A stretch of 64,000 bases of DNA from Roseateles sp. (GTDB lineage: Bacteria; Pseudomonadota; Gammaproteobacteria; Burkholderiales; Burkholderiaceae_C). Shown here one piece after another: positions 1-13,237 of this stretch. Within the stretch, counting starts at the first letter, position 1, and each line of letters starts with the position of its first letter. Under the pieces are notes generated by a model. It saw only the letters and a program-made list of their open reading frames with translations, was not told the DNA's origin and ran no database searches. The stretch spans positions 58,544 through 122,543 of the forward strand of contig JAEUPJ010000008.1 of NCBI GenBank assembly GCA_016790285.1, written 5' to 3'. Both the position numbers and the translations under genes were made by a program.

Positions 1-124
1 TGTGCTCGAAGGCGAAGTCAGCCGCCGGCCCGCCGGGCGAGAACTGGGCCTTGATGCGCTGATGGAGCTCGGTGACGTTCTCCGCCTCGTTCAGGCAGCT
101 GGTGACGATGCTGATCAGGGTCAT
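1..124 (-). CDS. Family 2 glycosyltransferase, N-terminal fragment (cut by window edge)
   Basis: Reading leftwards from the ATG at 122-124 gives an open frame that runs off the window, about 41 residues. It begins MTLISIVTSCLNEAENV, the typical first beta strand and nucleotide-binding turn of GT-A family 2 enzymes, especially polyprenyl-phosphate (dolichol-phosphate mannose-like, ArnC/DPM-type) sugar transferases. Such enzymes move a sugar from a nucleotide donor to a lipid carrier at the inner membrane face. The catalytic DxD region lies outside the window, so donor and acceptor cannot be told. The L,D-transpeptidase-like gene upstream on the same strand ends 38 bases before this start, so the two may be cotranscribed. 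Confidence 0.75.
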   Translation of the reverse strand, partial: MTLISIVTSCLNEAENVTELHQRIKAQFSPGGPAADFAFEH

Positions 125-162
125 GCGGCCGCATCCTAGGGCCTGGCCGACCGGCCCGGCGC

Positions 163-786
163 TCAGGGGGCGGCGGCCCGGGGCGCCTTGCCCGCGCCGG
201 CGAGAACGGGTTCACGCTCCGGCAGGATGTAGACGAGGCTCCTGCCACTGCCGAGCACGGGCAAGACGACCTCGTCGAAGAAGGCGGGGTCCACGGCGAC
301 ACAGCCGAGGGTGATGCGCCGGTCTTCCACGCGGGCCGACGCCAGCCGCTCGGGCCGCTGCTGGCTGGCCGGTGCGGGACGCAGGCGGTGGATGGCGAGG
401 TTGGCGTCGTAGTCGAACCACACGATGCGCTCGCCGCTGAGGTTGCGGCCCGGCTGGGCCTCGAATCGACCCGCGGGCGTCACACGCTCGTGCACGCCGA
501 GCGCGGCAGGGTCCTTGCCCCGGGCGCTGGCGGGCTCCACGTCTCCGGGCGTCAGGCCGAGCAGTACGGGGGCTCGGCCGAGAAGCTGGCCATCGGCCGC
601 GTGCACGGACAACGTCGCCTGGCGCTTGTCGACGATGGCAAACGGGCGTCCGTCGTGCTGGTCGGCGGCCACCGGCCGTGAGATGACCTGCCCGTGCGCG
701 CCACACGCACCCAACACACCCACCAGGGCCATGACGGCCCACACCCCTTGCACCACTGCTGCCCGACTGCCCACGCGACGCCCCAT
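163..786 (-). CDS. L,D-transpeptidase (YkuD)-like family protein, probable lipoprotein
   Basis: The 207-residue product starts with a hydrophobic segment (about 14-28) ending in a lipobox-like LGAC (Cys28), so it is probably a periplasmic lipoprotein. A YkuD-like domain follows at about 48-195, with a candidate catalytic His133 (AIHRLR) and Cys162 in ITLGCVAV. YkuD L,D-transpeptidases make 3-3 crosslinks in peptidoglycan or attach proteins to it. The usual SHGC(I/V)R signature is altered here: Thr replaces Ser, Leu replaces His, and no Arg follows the Cys. Activity is therefore uncertain. It is a paralogue of the next gene upstream on the same strand; both share the PFAIVDKR segment and a TPAGRF motif, which indicates an old tandem duplication. 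Confidence 0.7.
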   Translation of the reverse strand: MGRRVGSRAAVVQGVWAVMALVGVLGACGAHGQVISRPVAADQHDGRPFAIVDKRQATLSVHAADGQLLGRAPVLLGLTPGDVEPASARGKDPAALGVHERVTPAGRFEAQPGRNLSGERIVWFDYDANLAIHRLRPAPASQQRPERLASARVEDRRITLGCVAVDPAFFDEVVLPVLGSGRSLVYILPEREPVLAGAGKAPRAAAP

Positions 787-872
787 ACCGGCTGGTTCCG
801 GGCGGCGCGAGTTTGGCGACCACCCGGGCAGGCAGTCTAGGCAGGCCCGTGGGCAGGCAGCAGGTCAGGACT

Positions 873-1700
873 TCACGGTTTGGCGGTGTTACGTTTGTGC
901 CCGCCGGCCTGTGCGACCAACGTGGCCGCAGCGCCGGGGAAGAACGCCGTTAGTGAGCTGCGCTCCGGCAGCACGTAGACGACGGCGCGCCCCCGGCCGA
1001 GGTGGGGCCAGACGGTCTCGTCGAAGAACGCCACCGGCACGTTGATGCAACCCCAGCTGATGCGGTTGTCCGCCGGCGTCGGCGTGGCCAGGCGTTCCAA
1101 CCGCCGCTCCTTGGGGTTGGTGGCGCGCACCCGGTGCATGGAAACGGCGGCTTCGTAGTCGACCCACACCACGTCGTGCCCCAGCGAGTTGCGACCCGGC
1201 TCCGACACGAAGCGGCCAGCGGGCGTCGTGCGCTCCTGCGGCTTGATGTCCTCGATGGCCTTGTTGCCGATGCCGGCGACGGTGTGATCGCCAGCCGCAT
1301 AGCCAAGCAGCACCGGGCTCGTGCCCAGCAGGCGCCCCGTGGCGGCGAACACATAGACCTGCGCGCGCCGCTTGTCGACGATGGCAAAGGGGGCGCGGCC
1401 GTTGTCCGCCTGCGCCACCGCCCAGGCGGCAACACGGTGCACATCGTCGGGCGCGCTCACGTCCCCGAACTCCAGCGCCCGGGACAGGGGAGGCTCGGCA
1501 GGCTGGGCAGCGTGGGTGGGCGAGGTGAGGTGAGCGGCCGCCGGCGCTGGCTTGTGCCAGAAGCGGTAGCGGTCGCCGAAAAAGAGGAAGAACACGGCCA
1601 GGGCCAGGGCGGCAAGCAGCGCGCCCTGGCCGAGGCCGATGAGGATGTCGCGCCGCCGCTGGGCGGCGGCGCGGTGGTCAGCGCCTTCTCCGGGTGCCAT
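873..1700 (-). CDS. L,D-transpeptidase (YkuD)-like family protein, membrane-anchored
   Basis: The 275-residue product has one N-terminal transmembrane anchor (about 18-41) after a short basic cytoplasmic tail. A Pro/Ala linker follows, then a YkuD-like domain (about 100-250). Candidate catalytic residues are His189 (SMHRVR) and Cys218 in RISWGCINVP, with Ser215 in the expected Ser/Thr position. Enzymes of this fold crosslink or trim peptidoglycan in the periplasm. The motif departs from the usual HGC-R form, as in the paralogue just downstream at 163-786. The 86 bases between the two genes allow one transcript. The catalytic role is inferred from motif spacing only. Confidence 0.7.
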   Translation of the reverse strand: MAPGEGADHRAAAQRRRDILIGLGQGALLAALALAVFFLFFGDRYRFWHKPAPAAAHLTSPTHAAQPAEPPLSRALEFGDVSAPDDVHRVAAWAVAQADNGRAPFAIVDKRRAQVYVFAATGRLLGTSPVLLGYAAGDHTVAGIGNKAIEDIKPQERTTPAGRFVSEPGRNSLGHDVVWVDYEAAVSMHRVRATNPKERRLERLATPTPADNRISWGCINVPVAFFDETVWPHLGRGRAVVYVLPERSSLTAFFPGAAATLVAQAGGHKRNTAKP

Positions 1701-1733
1701 GGTGGATGCCAGGGGTCAGCGCCGGGTCAGTCC

Positions 1734-2129
1734 TCAGTTGCGGTCGGCACGGGGAGCCGGCTCGGTGGTGCTGCTCATGCCGTCATTGCCCGAGGGCATC
1801 GTGTTGGACGAGGCCGGATAGGCGCTGTTGGTGGACGAGCGCGTCGTGGTGTCGCTGGGCAGCGGCGTGGTCGTGCTCGGGGTGTCCACGGGCGGGGTCT
1901 GCTGCTGCATCTGCTGGGTCTGCTGCATTTGCTGGGTCTGGTCCAGTTGCTGCGACTGCGCGTTGGGGTCGGCCGGGGTCTGCTCGCTCGGCGCCGGGGT
2001 GGCGGCCGTGGCGGCGGTCATCGGCTCGGCGGGCTGGTTCTGGTCGCCGGTCTGGGCAACGGCCAGGCCGATGCCGGTCACGAGGAAGGCGGCGGTCAGG
2101 GCGGTGGTGGCAGTCTTGATGCGGGACAT
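1734..2129 (-). CDS. Gln/Pro/Thr/Ser-rich secreted low-complexity protein
   Basis: This 131-residue protein has a clear signal peptide (about 1-25, ending AVAQ). The rest is low-complexity: Ala/Thr/Pro, then a run of Gln-Met-Gln units (about 58-76), then Ser/Thr/Asn. No domain is recognised. A good ribosome site (GGAGTT) precedes the ATG. It lies 33 bases upstream of the L,D-transpeptidase-like gene on the same strand, so it may be first in that unit and may be exported to the periplasm or outside. The repetitive composition suggests an unstructured linker-like or surface role, which is speculation. Confidence 0.6.
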   Translation of the reverse strand: MSRIKTATTALTAAFLVTGIGLAVAQTGDQNQPAEPMTAATAATPAPSEQTPADPNAQSQQLDQTQQMQQTQQMQQQTPPVDTPSTTTPLPSDTTTRSSTNSAYPASSNTMPSGNDGMSSTTEPAPRADRN

Positions 2130-2313
2130 GGTGAACTCCTTTGGAAAGCGGGACCGGCGGTCGGGCCGGGCGGTGAGGCCGGGCTGTCACCGGCTGGAGC
2201 TCACTCTAGGACGGGGTCATCGCGGGCGGCGTCGGCCCGGCTTCCAAAGCCATGTAGGAGGCGCCCCCACCCCGTAGCCGCTCGTTACGCCGCGCAACAG
2301 CGGCGTTCGGCGC

Positions 2314-3108
2314 TCAAAGCTTGAAGTCGTAGTCGATGGTCAGCGGCGCGTGGTCGCTGAACATCTGGCCCGTGTAGATGGCTTCCTTGCGGGCCAGCGC
2401 GGCCAGCGCGGGCGTGGCCAGGTGGTAGTCCAGCCGCCACCCGACGTTGTTGGCGCGCGCCGCGCCGCGGGCGCTCCACCAGGTGTATTGCTCGGGCTTG
2501 TCGTTGAGGGTGCGGAACACGTCCACGAGGCCGCCGCCCGCTTCGCCCGCGTCGAAGAGCTGCGTGAGCCAGGCGCGTTCTTCGGGCAGGAAGCCGCTGT
2601 TCTTCTGGTTGCCACGCCAGTTCTTGAGGTCGATCTCCTTGTGGGCGATGTTGACGTCGGCCACGAGGATGAACTCGCGTTCGGCCTTGAGCGCGCGCAG
2701 GTGGGGCGCCAGCGCCGCGAGGAACCGGAACTTCACGGCCTGGCGCTCCTCGCCGCTGGTGCCACTGGGGAAGTAGACGCTGATGAGGCTCAACTTGCGG
2801 CCGGGCTTGTCGAAGCGCTTCTCGACCCAGCGGCCTTCGCTGTCGAACTCCGCGATGCCGACCCCGGTGACCACGTCGCTGGGCTCCTCGCGGGTGTACA
2901 GACCCACGCCCGAGTAGCCCTTCTTCTCGGCGTAGTGGAAGTGGCCGCGCAGCTTGTCGCAGTCGCGGAACTTGGCCTCGACCACGTCAGCCTGCGCCTT
3001 GAGCTCCTGCACCCCGACCGCGTCGGCCTTCTGCTGGTCGAGCCAGTCGAAGAAGCCCTTGCTGGCGGCGGAGCGGACGCCGTTGAGGTTGGCGGTGATG
3101 AAGCGCAT
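2314..3108 (-). CDS. xthA: Exodeoxyribonuclease III
   Basis: The 264-residue length is typical of exonuclease III/AP endonuclease, which cuts abasic sites and removes 3'-blocking groups in base excision repair. The N-terminus MRFITANLNGVRSAASKGFF is the family start, so the ATG at 3106-3108 is preferred to an in-frame ATG 54 bases further out. Metal and catalytic residues are visible: Glu35 in VQELKAQ, the ADVNIAH segment near residue 160, and the C-terminal FSDHAPLTID with the catalytic Asp-His pair. It is transcribed away from the receptor gene at 3274, and about 165 bases of promoter-bearing DNA separate the two. Confidence 0.95.
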   Translation of the reverse strand: MRFITANLNGVRSAASKGFFDWLDQQKADAVGVQELKAQADVVEAKFRDCDKLRGHFHYAEKKGYSGVGLYTREEPSDVVTGVGIAEFDSEGRWVEKRFDKPGRKLSLISVYFPSGTSGEERQAVKFRFLAALAPHLRALKAEREFILVADVNIAHKEIDLKNWRGNQKNSGFLPEERAWLTQLFDAGEAGGGLVDVFRTLNDKPEQYTWWSARGAARANNVGWRLDYHLATPALAALARKEAIYTGQMFSDHAPLTIDYDFKL

Positions 3109-3273
3109 CGGAAGTTGGGGAGAGGGATGACCCGCAGAAGTATCGCAGTGCAGCAAATGCACAACAGCCCGCGTGCTTTCATCATGAATCCGTCACGTGA
3201 TCTTTACGATCCCGTAGGAATCCAGAGGCGCAACCAGCGCCCATCGCCCCTCTCCCAACCCGAGGACACCCCC

Positions 3274-5604
<2,331 letters not shown>

Positions 5605-5651
5605 CCGCGCCGCGGCAGCCCCGGGCTGCCGCCCTCGGTAAAAACCACCGG

Positions 5652-5689
5652 CCGGCCTGCTCCTTCTTGGGGGGCAGGCCGGTTTTTTT
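5652..5689 (+). terminator. Rho-independent terminator after the TonB-dependent receptor
   Basis: A perfect 9-bp stem (5652-5660 with 5674-5682) encloses a 13-base loop and is followed by seven T residues (5683-5689). The A-run before the stem at 5640-5644 could give it some activity on the other strand. It separates the receptor transcript from pyrE, which starts 20 bases later. Confidence 0.85.
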
Positions 5690-5708
5690 GACCCCTAGAA
5701 TCTTCCCC

Positions 5709-6377
5709 ATGTCCGCCGCGCCCACCGACGCCCTCGCCCAGTCCTTCGTCGCCTTCGCCGTGGAGGCCGGGGTGTTGCGCTTCGGCGAGTTCAAGACCAA
5801 GGCCGGGCGGCTGAGCCCGTACTTCTTCAATGCGGGCCTGTTCGACGACGGCGCCAAGCTCGGCCGGCTCGCCAGCTTCTACGCCGAGCGGCTGATCGCC
5901 TCCGGCCTGGCCTTCGACATGATCTTCGGCCCCGCCTACAAGGGCATCACGCTCGCGGCAGCCGTCTCGATGGAGCTGGCCCGGCGCGGACATAACCTGC
6001 CATTCGCCTACAACCGCAAGGAAGCCAAGGACCACGGCGAAGGCGGCACCCTCGTCGGCGCGCCGGTGCGGGGCCGCGTGCTCATCATCGACGACGTCAT
6101 CTCCGCCGGCACCTCGGTGCGCGAGTCCATCCAGATGATCGAGGCGGCCGGCGCCACGCCCTGCGGCGTCGCCATCGCGCTGGACCGCCAGGAAAAAGCA
6201 GCCGAAGGCGGCGTCGACAGCCCGCTGTCTGCCGTGCAGCAGGTGCAGGAGCGCTACGGCCTGCCGGTCGTGGCCGTCGCCGGCCTGGCCGACCTGCTCG
6301 ACTACCTGGACGGCACGCCCGCGCTGGCCGCCCACCGCCCGGCCGTGCTGGCCTACCGCGAACGCTACGGGGTGTGA
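5709..6377 (+). CDS. pyrE: Orotate phosphoribosyltransferase
   Basis: The 222-residue enzyme joins orotate to PRPP to give OMP in pyrimidine synthesis. The PRPP-binding loop VLIIDDVISAGTSV (about 122-135) and the N-terminal FGEFKTKAGRLSPYFFNAG region are diagnostic. The start at 5709 fits the family N-terminus; an in-frame ATG further upstream falls inside the terminator. Its TGA overlaps the ATG of the next gene (TGATG at 6375-6379), so the two are translationally coupled. Confidence 0.95.
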   Translation: MSAAPTDALAQSFVAFAVEAGVLRFGEFKTKAGRLSPYFFNAGLFDDGAKLGRLASFYAERLIASGLAFDMIFGPAYKGITLAAAVSMELARRGHNLPFAYNRKEAKDHGEGGTLVGAPVRGRVLIIDDVISAGTSVRESIQMIEAAGATPCGVAIALDRQEKAAEGGVDSPLSAVQQVQERYGLPVVAVAGLADLLDYLDGTPALAAHRPAVLAYRERYGV

Positions 6378-7060
6378 TGCGCATCCTGCCCGTCGTTGCC
6401 GCGCTCTGGATCGCCGCCCCTGCGCTGGCGCAGGACGCCACGCCGGCCAAGGGCATCTACACCTGCACGACATCGGACGGCCGCAAGCTCACCAGCGACC
6501 GCCCCATCCCCGAATGCCTGTCGCGCGAGCAGCGGGTGCTCAACCCGGACGGCTCCCAGCGCAGCACGCTGCCGCCCTTCCTGAGCCCGGAGGAACGCGC
6601 CGCCAAGGAGGCCGCCGACCGCCGCACCGCGGCCGACCGCCTGGCCCAGCAGGACGCCATCCGGCGCGACCGTGCGCTGGTGCTGCGCTACCCCAACGAG
6701 GCCTCGCACCAGCGCGCCCGCAATGCCGCCCTGGACGACGCCAACAAGGCCATGCGCATCTCCGAGCGCCGCATCAAGGACCTGACCGCCGAGCGCAAGC
6801 CGCTGCTGGACGAAGCCGAGTTCTACAAGGGTCGGCCCCTGCCGGCCAAGCTCAAGCAGTCGCTGGACGCCAACGACGCCAGCATCGAGGCCCAGCACGT
6901 GCTGATCGAGAACCAGAAGGCCGAGCTCGTGCGCATCAACAAGGGCTTTGACGCCGAACTGGCCCGGCTGCGCAAGCTGTGGGCCGGCACGGCGCCCGGG
7001 AGCCTGCCGCCGCTGGGCGAGATGCAGGCCACCACACCCGCGCCGACACCCAAGCGTTGA
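6377..7060 (+). CDS. DUF4124-like secreted coiled-coil protein
   Basis: The 227-residue product has a signal peptide (about 1-17, ending ALAQ). A short domain with the IYTCTTSDGRKLTSDRP pattern of DUF4124-like envelope proteins follows (about 25-65). The rest is a charged helical stretch rich in Ala, Arg, Lys and Glu (about 70-200) that should form a coiled coil. It is probably periplasmic; its role is unknown. The start overlaps the pyrE stop codon, which shows coupled expression but no obvious functional link to pyrimidine synthesis. It meets gatB tail to tail. Confidence 0.8.
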   Translation: MRILPVVAALWIAAPALAQDATPAKGIYTCTTSDGRKLTSDRPIPECLSREQRVLNPDGSQRSTLPPFLSPEERAAKEAADRRTAADRLAQQDAIRRDRALVLRYPNEASHQRARNAALDDANKAMRISERRIKDLTAERKPLLDEAEFYKGRPLPAKLKQSLDANDASIEAQHVLIENQKAELVRINKGFDAELARLRKLWAGTAPGSLPPLGEMQATTPAPTPKR

Positions 7061-7102
7061 CGGCGCGGCGGCGGGCGCCCAAGCACCCGCCCCGGCCCGG
7101 GT

Positions 7103-8554
7103 TCAGCCGAGCTTCTTCTTGAGCAGCTCGTTGACGAGCGCCGGGTTGGCCTTGCCCTTGGTGGCCTTCATGGCCTGGCCGACCAGCGCGTTGAACGCCT
7201 TGTCCTTGCCCGCGCGGTACTCGTCGACCGACTTGGGGTTGGCCGCCAGCACCTCGTCCAGGATGGCCTCGATGGCGCCGGTGTCGCTGACCTGCTTGAG
7301 GCCCTTGGCCTCGATGACGGCGTCGACATCGCTCGACTCGCCGCTCCACAGCGCCTCGAAGACCTGCTTGGCGGCGTTGTTGGAGATGGTGCCGTCAGAG
7401 ATGCGGGCAATGAGCCGGGCCAGCAGCTCGGGGCCGACCGGCGCGGCATCGATCTCCGCACCCGAGGCGTTCAGCCGCTTGCTGATCTCGCCCATGACCC
7501 AGTTCGCCACCAGCTTCGGCGTCGCGCCCGCGGCCTTGGCGGCCTCGTAGTAGCGCGCCGTGGCCAGGCTCTGGGTCATCATGGTCGCGTCGTAGGCGGG
7601 CAGGCCGTCCACGCTCTCGAAGCGCGCCGCCATGACCGACGGCAGCTCGGGCATCTCGCCCCGCACACGCTCCACCCACTCCGGCGCGATGACGAGCGGC
7701 GGCAGGTCGGGGTCGGGGAAGTAGCGGTAGTCCGCCGAGTCTTCCTTGCTGCGCATCGCGCGGGTCTCGCCGGTGTCGGGGTTGTACAAGACCGTCGCCT
7801 GCTGGATCTTGCGGCCGTCCTCGATCTCGTCGATCTGCCAGTTCACCTCGTAGTTCACCGCGTCGACCAGGAAGCGGAAGCTGTTGAGGTTCTTGATCTC
7901 GCGGCGCGTGCCGAAGGGCTCGCCGGGCTTGCGCACCGACACGTTCACGTCGCAGCGGAACGAGCCTTCCTGCATGTTGCCGTCGCAGATGCCCAGCCAC
8001 ATGACGAGGGCGTGCAGCGTCTTGGCGTACTCGGCCGCTTCAGCCCCCGAGCGCATGTCGGGCTCCGACACGATCTCCAGCAGCGGCGTGCCGGCGCGGT
8101 TCAGGTCGATGCCGCTCTGGCCGTGGTAGTCCTCGTGCAGGCTCTTGCCTGCGTCCTCCTCGAGGTGCGCACGGGTCAGGTTGACCTTGTGCTTGACGTC
8201 GCCGACGAAGAACTCGACCGAGCCGCCCTGCACCACCGGGATCTCGAACTGGCTGATCTGGTAGCCCTTGGGCAGGTCGGGGTAGAAGTAGTTCTTGCGG
8301 GCGAAGATGGACAGCGGCGCCACCTTGGCGCCCACCGCCAGACCGAAGCGGATGGCGCGCTCGACCGCGGCGCGGTTGAGCACCGGCAGCGTGCCGGGCA
8401 GGGCCAGGTCCACGGGCGAGGCCTGGGTGTTGGGCGCCGCACCGAAGGCGGTGGAGCTGCCGCTGAAGATCTTGCTCTGCGTGGAGAGCTGGACGTGGTT
8501 TTCGAGGCCGATGACGACTTCGTAGCCGCGGATGAGTTTCGGGGTGCTGGGCAT
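7103..8554 (-). CDS. gatB: Asp-tRNA(Asn)/Glu-tRNA(Gln) amidotransferase subunit B
   Basis: The 483-residue subunit B of GatCAB activates mischarged Glu-tRNA(Gln) or Asp-tRNA(Asn) with ATP so that it can be amidated. Family motifs are clear: [14 protein letters not shown] at the N-terminus, the [11 protein letters not shown] and [15 protein letters not shown] segments, and the C-terminal YqeY-like tail ending KKKLG that contacts tRNA. It is the last gene of gatC-gatA-gatB. The 82-base gap after gatA contains a GC-rich hairpin repeat, unlike the tight gatC-gatA overlap. Confidence 0.97.
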   Translation of the reverse strand: MPSTPKLIRGYEVVIGLENHVQLSTQSKIFSGSSTAFGAAPNTQASPVDLALPGTLPVLNRAAVERAIRFGLAVGAKVAPLSIFARKNYFYPDLPKGYQISQFEIPVVQGGSVEFFVGDVKHKVNLTRAHLEEDAGKSLHEDYHGQSGIDLNRAGTPLLEIVSEPDMRSGAEAAEYAKTLHALVMWLGICDGNMQEGSFRCDVNVSVRKPGEPFGTRREIKNLNSFRFLVDAVNYEVNWQIDEIEDGRKIQQATVLYNPDTGETRAMRSKEDSADYRYFPDPDLPPLVIAPEWVERVRGEMPELPSVMAARFESVDGLPAYDATMMTQSLATARYYEAAKAAGATPKLVANWVMGEISKRLNASGAEIDAAPVGPELLARLIARISDGTISNNAAKQVFEALWSGESSDVDAVIEAKGLKQVSDTGAIEAILDEVLAANPKSVDEYRAGKDKAFNALVGQAMKATKGKANPALVNELLKKKLG

Positions 8555-8576
8555 GGTTAGATCAGACTCCGCAGAG

Positions 8577-8636
8577 CCGCCTCAAGGAGGCTGGCGCCCC
8601 CTCGGGGGGCAGCGAACAAAGTGAGCGTGGGGGCCA
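8577..8636. repeat. GC-rich intergenic hairpin repeat, type A, in the gatA-gatB gap
   Basis: The gap contains a block with a strong hairpin formed by GCCCCCTCGGGGGGC, followed by AGCGAACAAAGTGAGCGTGGGGG. Similar CCCC(C)GAGGGG-centred blocks occur at 16441-16566 and 41089-41217. Short hairpin repeats of this style are common between genes in Burkholderiales genomes. The element may act as a processing or attenuation site between gatA and gatB. Confidence 0.6.
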
Positions 8637-10120
<1,484 letters not shown>

Positions 10121-10124
<4 letters not shown>

Positions 10125-10420
10125 TCGATGACCTTGGGAACGAGGAACAGGCCGTCTTCCACGGCCGGGGCGCTCTGCTGGTTGAGCTCGCGCTGGTTGG
10201 TCTCGGTGACGACGTCGTCCCGCAGGCGCAGCTGCACCTGCTGGATGGCCGACAGCGGCGTGTACAGCGGCTCGATGCCCGCCGTGTCGACGGCGCTCAT
10301 CTGGTCCACGATCTTGAAGAAGTCGTTCAGGTTGCCCAGCAGCGCGTCCGACTCGGCCGGCTGCAGTTCCAGCCGGGCCAGGTGGGCGATGCGGCTCACG
10401 TCGTCAGGGGTGAGGCTCAT
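10121..10420 (-). CDS. gatC: Asp-tRNA(Asn)/Glu-tRNA(Gln) amidotransferase subunit C
   Basis: The 99-residue GatC stabilises the GatA-GatB complex. The N-terminal [19 protein letters not shown] is the family hallmark and the length is normal. It is the first gene of gatCAB. The 212 bases between it and mreB (10421-10632) must hold divergent promoters for both operons; an AT-rich TTATTAT near 10490 is a candidate -10 element, but no confident pair was found. Confidence 0.95.
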
Positions 10421-10596
10421 GAAGGGTTTTCAGATGTAAGCCCAGCGCCAGAAACCTAGTGCTGACCGGCTTAAAAACAGGGTGATCGGTTATTATCGCC
10501 GCCCATCTTCATGGCCTTCGAGGCTGCCCTTTCTGCGACGGATTTCGTCGCCGGCCGGGCGGCCTCGATGCTTATCCAGCCCCCCGTTTTTCTTGA

Positions 10597-11676
<1,080 letters not shown>

Positions 11677-11711
11677 CCCCAGAGTAGCGGCCTCGGGCCG
11701 CGCAGCAAGCC

Positions 11712-12704
11712 ATGCCGCTCGGCACCCTGGATCGCTCCCCCCCGCCATTCTTTCGCCAAGGTCCGTCGGCGCTGACCAAGCTCGCGCTGTGCACGGCCCT
11801 GGCCCTGCTGCTGATGGTGGCGGACGCCCGGTTCAAGCTCATGCAGCCGGCCCGCTCGGCGCTGGCACTGGTCCTGCACCCCGTGCAGCGCCTGCTGCTG
11901 ACGCCCGTGGACGCCTGGGAGACGGCGGGCGACTACCTGCGCGGCACCCAGCGCGCCATGCAGGCCGAAGACCTCGCGCGCCGCCAGCTCGCCCAGCAGG
12001 CCGAGCGGCTGTCTCGCGCCGAGGCCCTGCAGGCCGAGAACGAGCGGCTGCGCAAGCTGCTGGGCCTGCAGCCCTCGCTCACGGTGCCCTCCATCCCGGC
12101 CGAAGTGCTGTTCGAGGCCCCCGACCCCTTCTCCCGCCGCGTCGTCATCGACCGCGGCGCCGCGCAGGGCATCACGGCCGGCTCGCCCGTCATCAACGAA
12201 GCCGGCGTGCTCGGGCAGGTGACGCGCGTGTACCCGCTGTCCAGCGAGGTCACGCTGCTCAACGACAAGGACGCCGCCATCCCGCTGCTCAACGCCCGCA
12301 CCCAGATGCGCAACGCCGCCTCCGGCCGCGCCGACGGCGCCGGCATGGAGCTGCGCTTCCTGGCCGCCAACGCCGACGTCAAGGTGGGCGACCTGATGAC
12401 CACCTCGGGCCTGGACGGCGTCTACCCGCCGGGCCTGCCGGTGGCCAAGGTGGCCATCGTCGAGCGGCGCGGCGACTCCAGCTTCGCGCAGGTGCTGCTC
12501 GCGCCCATCGCCCAGCCCGACAGCGCCCGCCACGTGCTCGTGCTGCTGCCGCACGACCGCCACCTCGCCGCCAAGAAGGAAGCCGAGGCCGCCGCTGCCG
12601 ACGAGGCCGCGTCCGCCGCCGCCGCCAAGGCCGCCGTGCGGGCCGCCAAGAAAGCCGAACGCGCCGAGAAGGCCGCCGCCAAGGCTTCGGGAGCCACGCC
12701 ATGA
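11712..12704 (+). CDS. mreC: Rod shape-determining protein MreC
   Basis: The 330-residue bitopic protein links MreB filaments to penicillin-binding proteins in the periplasm. A transmembrane segment (about 24-40), a coiled coil (about 65-120, rich in Glu, Arg, Leu and Gln) and the beta-rich MreC core (about 125-275) are seen. The last 50 or so residues form an unusual Ala/Lys/Glu-rich tail (KKEAEAAAADEAASAAAAK and on), longer than in most homologues and probably disordered. The stop overlaps the mreD ATG (ATGA at 12701-12704). Confidence 0.95.
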   Translation: MPLGTLDRSPPPFFRQGPSALTKLALCTALALLLMVADARFKLMQPARSALALVLHPVQRLLLTPVDAWETAGDYLRGTQRAMQAEDLARRQLAQQAERLSRAEALQAENERLRKLLGLQPSLTVPSIPAEVLFEAPDPFSRRVVIDRGAAQGITAGSPVINEAGVLGQVTRVYPLSSEVTLLNDKDAAIPLLNARTQMRNAASGRADGAGMELRFLAANADVKVGDLMTTSGLDGVYPPGLPVAKVAIVERRGDSSFAQVLLAPIAQPDSARHVLVLLPHDRHLAAKKEAEAAAADEAASAAAAKAAVRAAKKAERAEKAAAKASGATP

Positions 12705-13222
12705 TCATGCCGCGCGCCGCCGGCCAGCTGCTGCTGCCGGCCAACCCCTGGTTCATCGGCTTCACGCTGGTCGTGGCGATGATGATCGACATGGTGCCCG
12801 CCGGGCGCCTGGCGGCCATGCCGGACGTGCTGGCCGTGGTGCTCGTGTTCTGGGGCGTGCACCAGCCGCGCCGCATCGGCGTGCTGTGGGCCTTCGTCTT
12901 CGGCCTGCTCATCGACGTGCACGACGGCGCCCTGCTCGGCCAGCATGCCCTGGCCTACAGCGGGCTGAGCTTCGGCGCGATCACGCTGCACCGGCGCCTC
13001 ACCTGGTTCCCGCTCGGCGCGCAGGCCGTGCAGGTGCTGCCGCTGTTCTTCGCGGCGCACGCGCTGTCGCTGATCGTCCGGCTGCTCGTCGGCGGCATGT
13101 GGCCCGGCTGGACGGTGCTGCTCGCCCCGGTCTTCGAGGCGGCGCTCTGGCCGCTGGCCAGCGTGCTGCTGCTGGCCCCGCAGCGCCGCGCGCCGGACCG
13201 CGACGCCCACCGGCCCCTGTGA
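12701..13222 (+). CDS. mreD: Rod shape-determining protein MreD
   Basis: The 173-residue integral membrane protein has five or six hydrophobic segments, including the conserved GLLIDVHDGALLGQHAL stretch of MreD. It bridges MreC and the PBP2/RodA synthase. The ATG at 12701 overlaps the mreC stop; the open frame extends upstream only as an out-of-frame shadow of mreC. The ATGA overlap implies coupled translation, which suits fixed stoichiometry of the elongasome. Confidence 0.93.
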   Translation: MIMPRAAGQLLLPANPWFIGFTLVVAMMIDMVPAGRLAAMPDVLAVVLVFWGVHQPRRIGVLWAFVFGLLIDVHDGALLGQHALAYSGLSFGAITLHRRLTWFPLGAQAVQVLPLFFAAHALSLIVRLLVGGMWPGWTVLLAPVFEAALWPLASVLLLAPQRRAPDRDAHRPL

Positions 13223-13237
13223 GCGCCTGAGCCCGCC

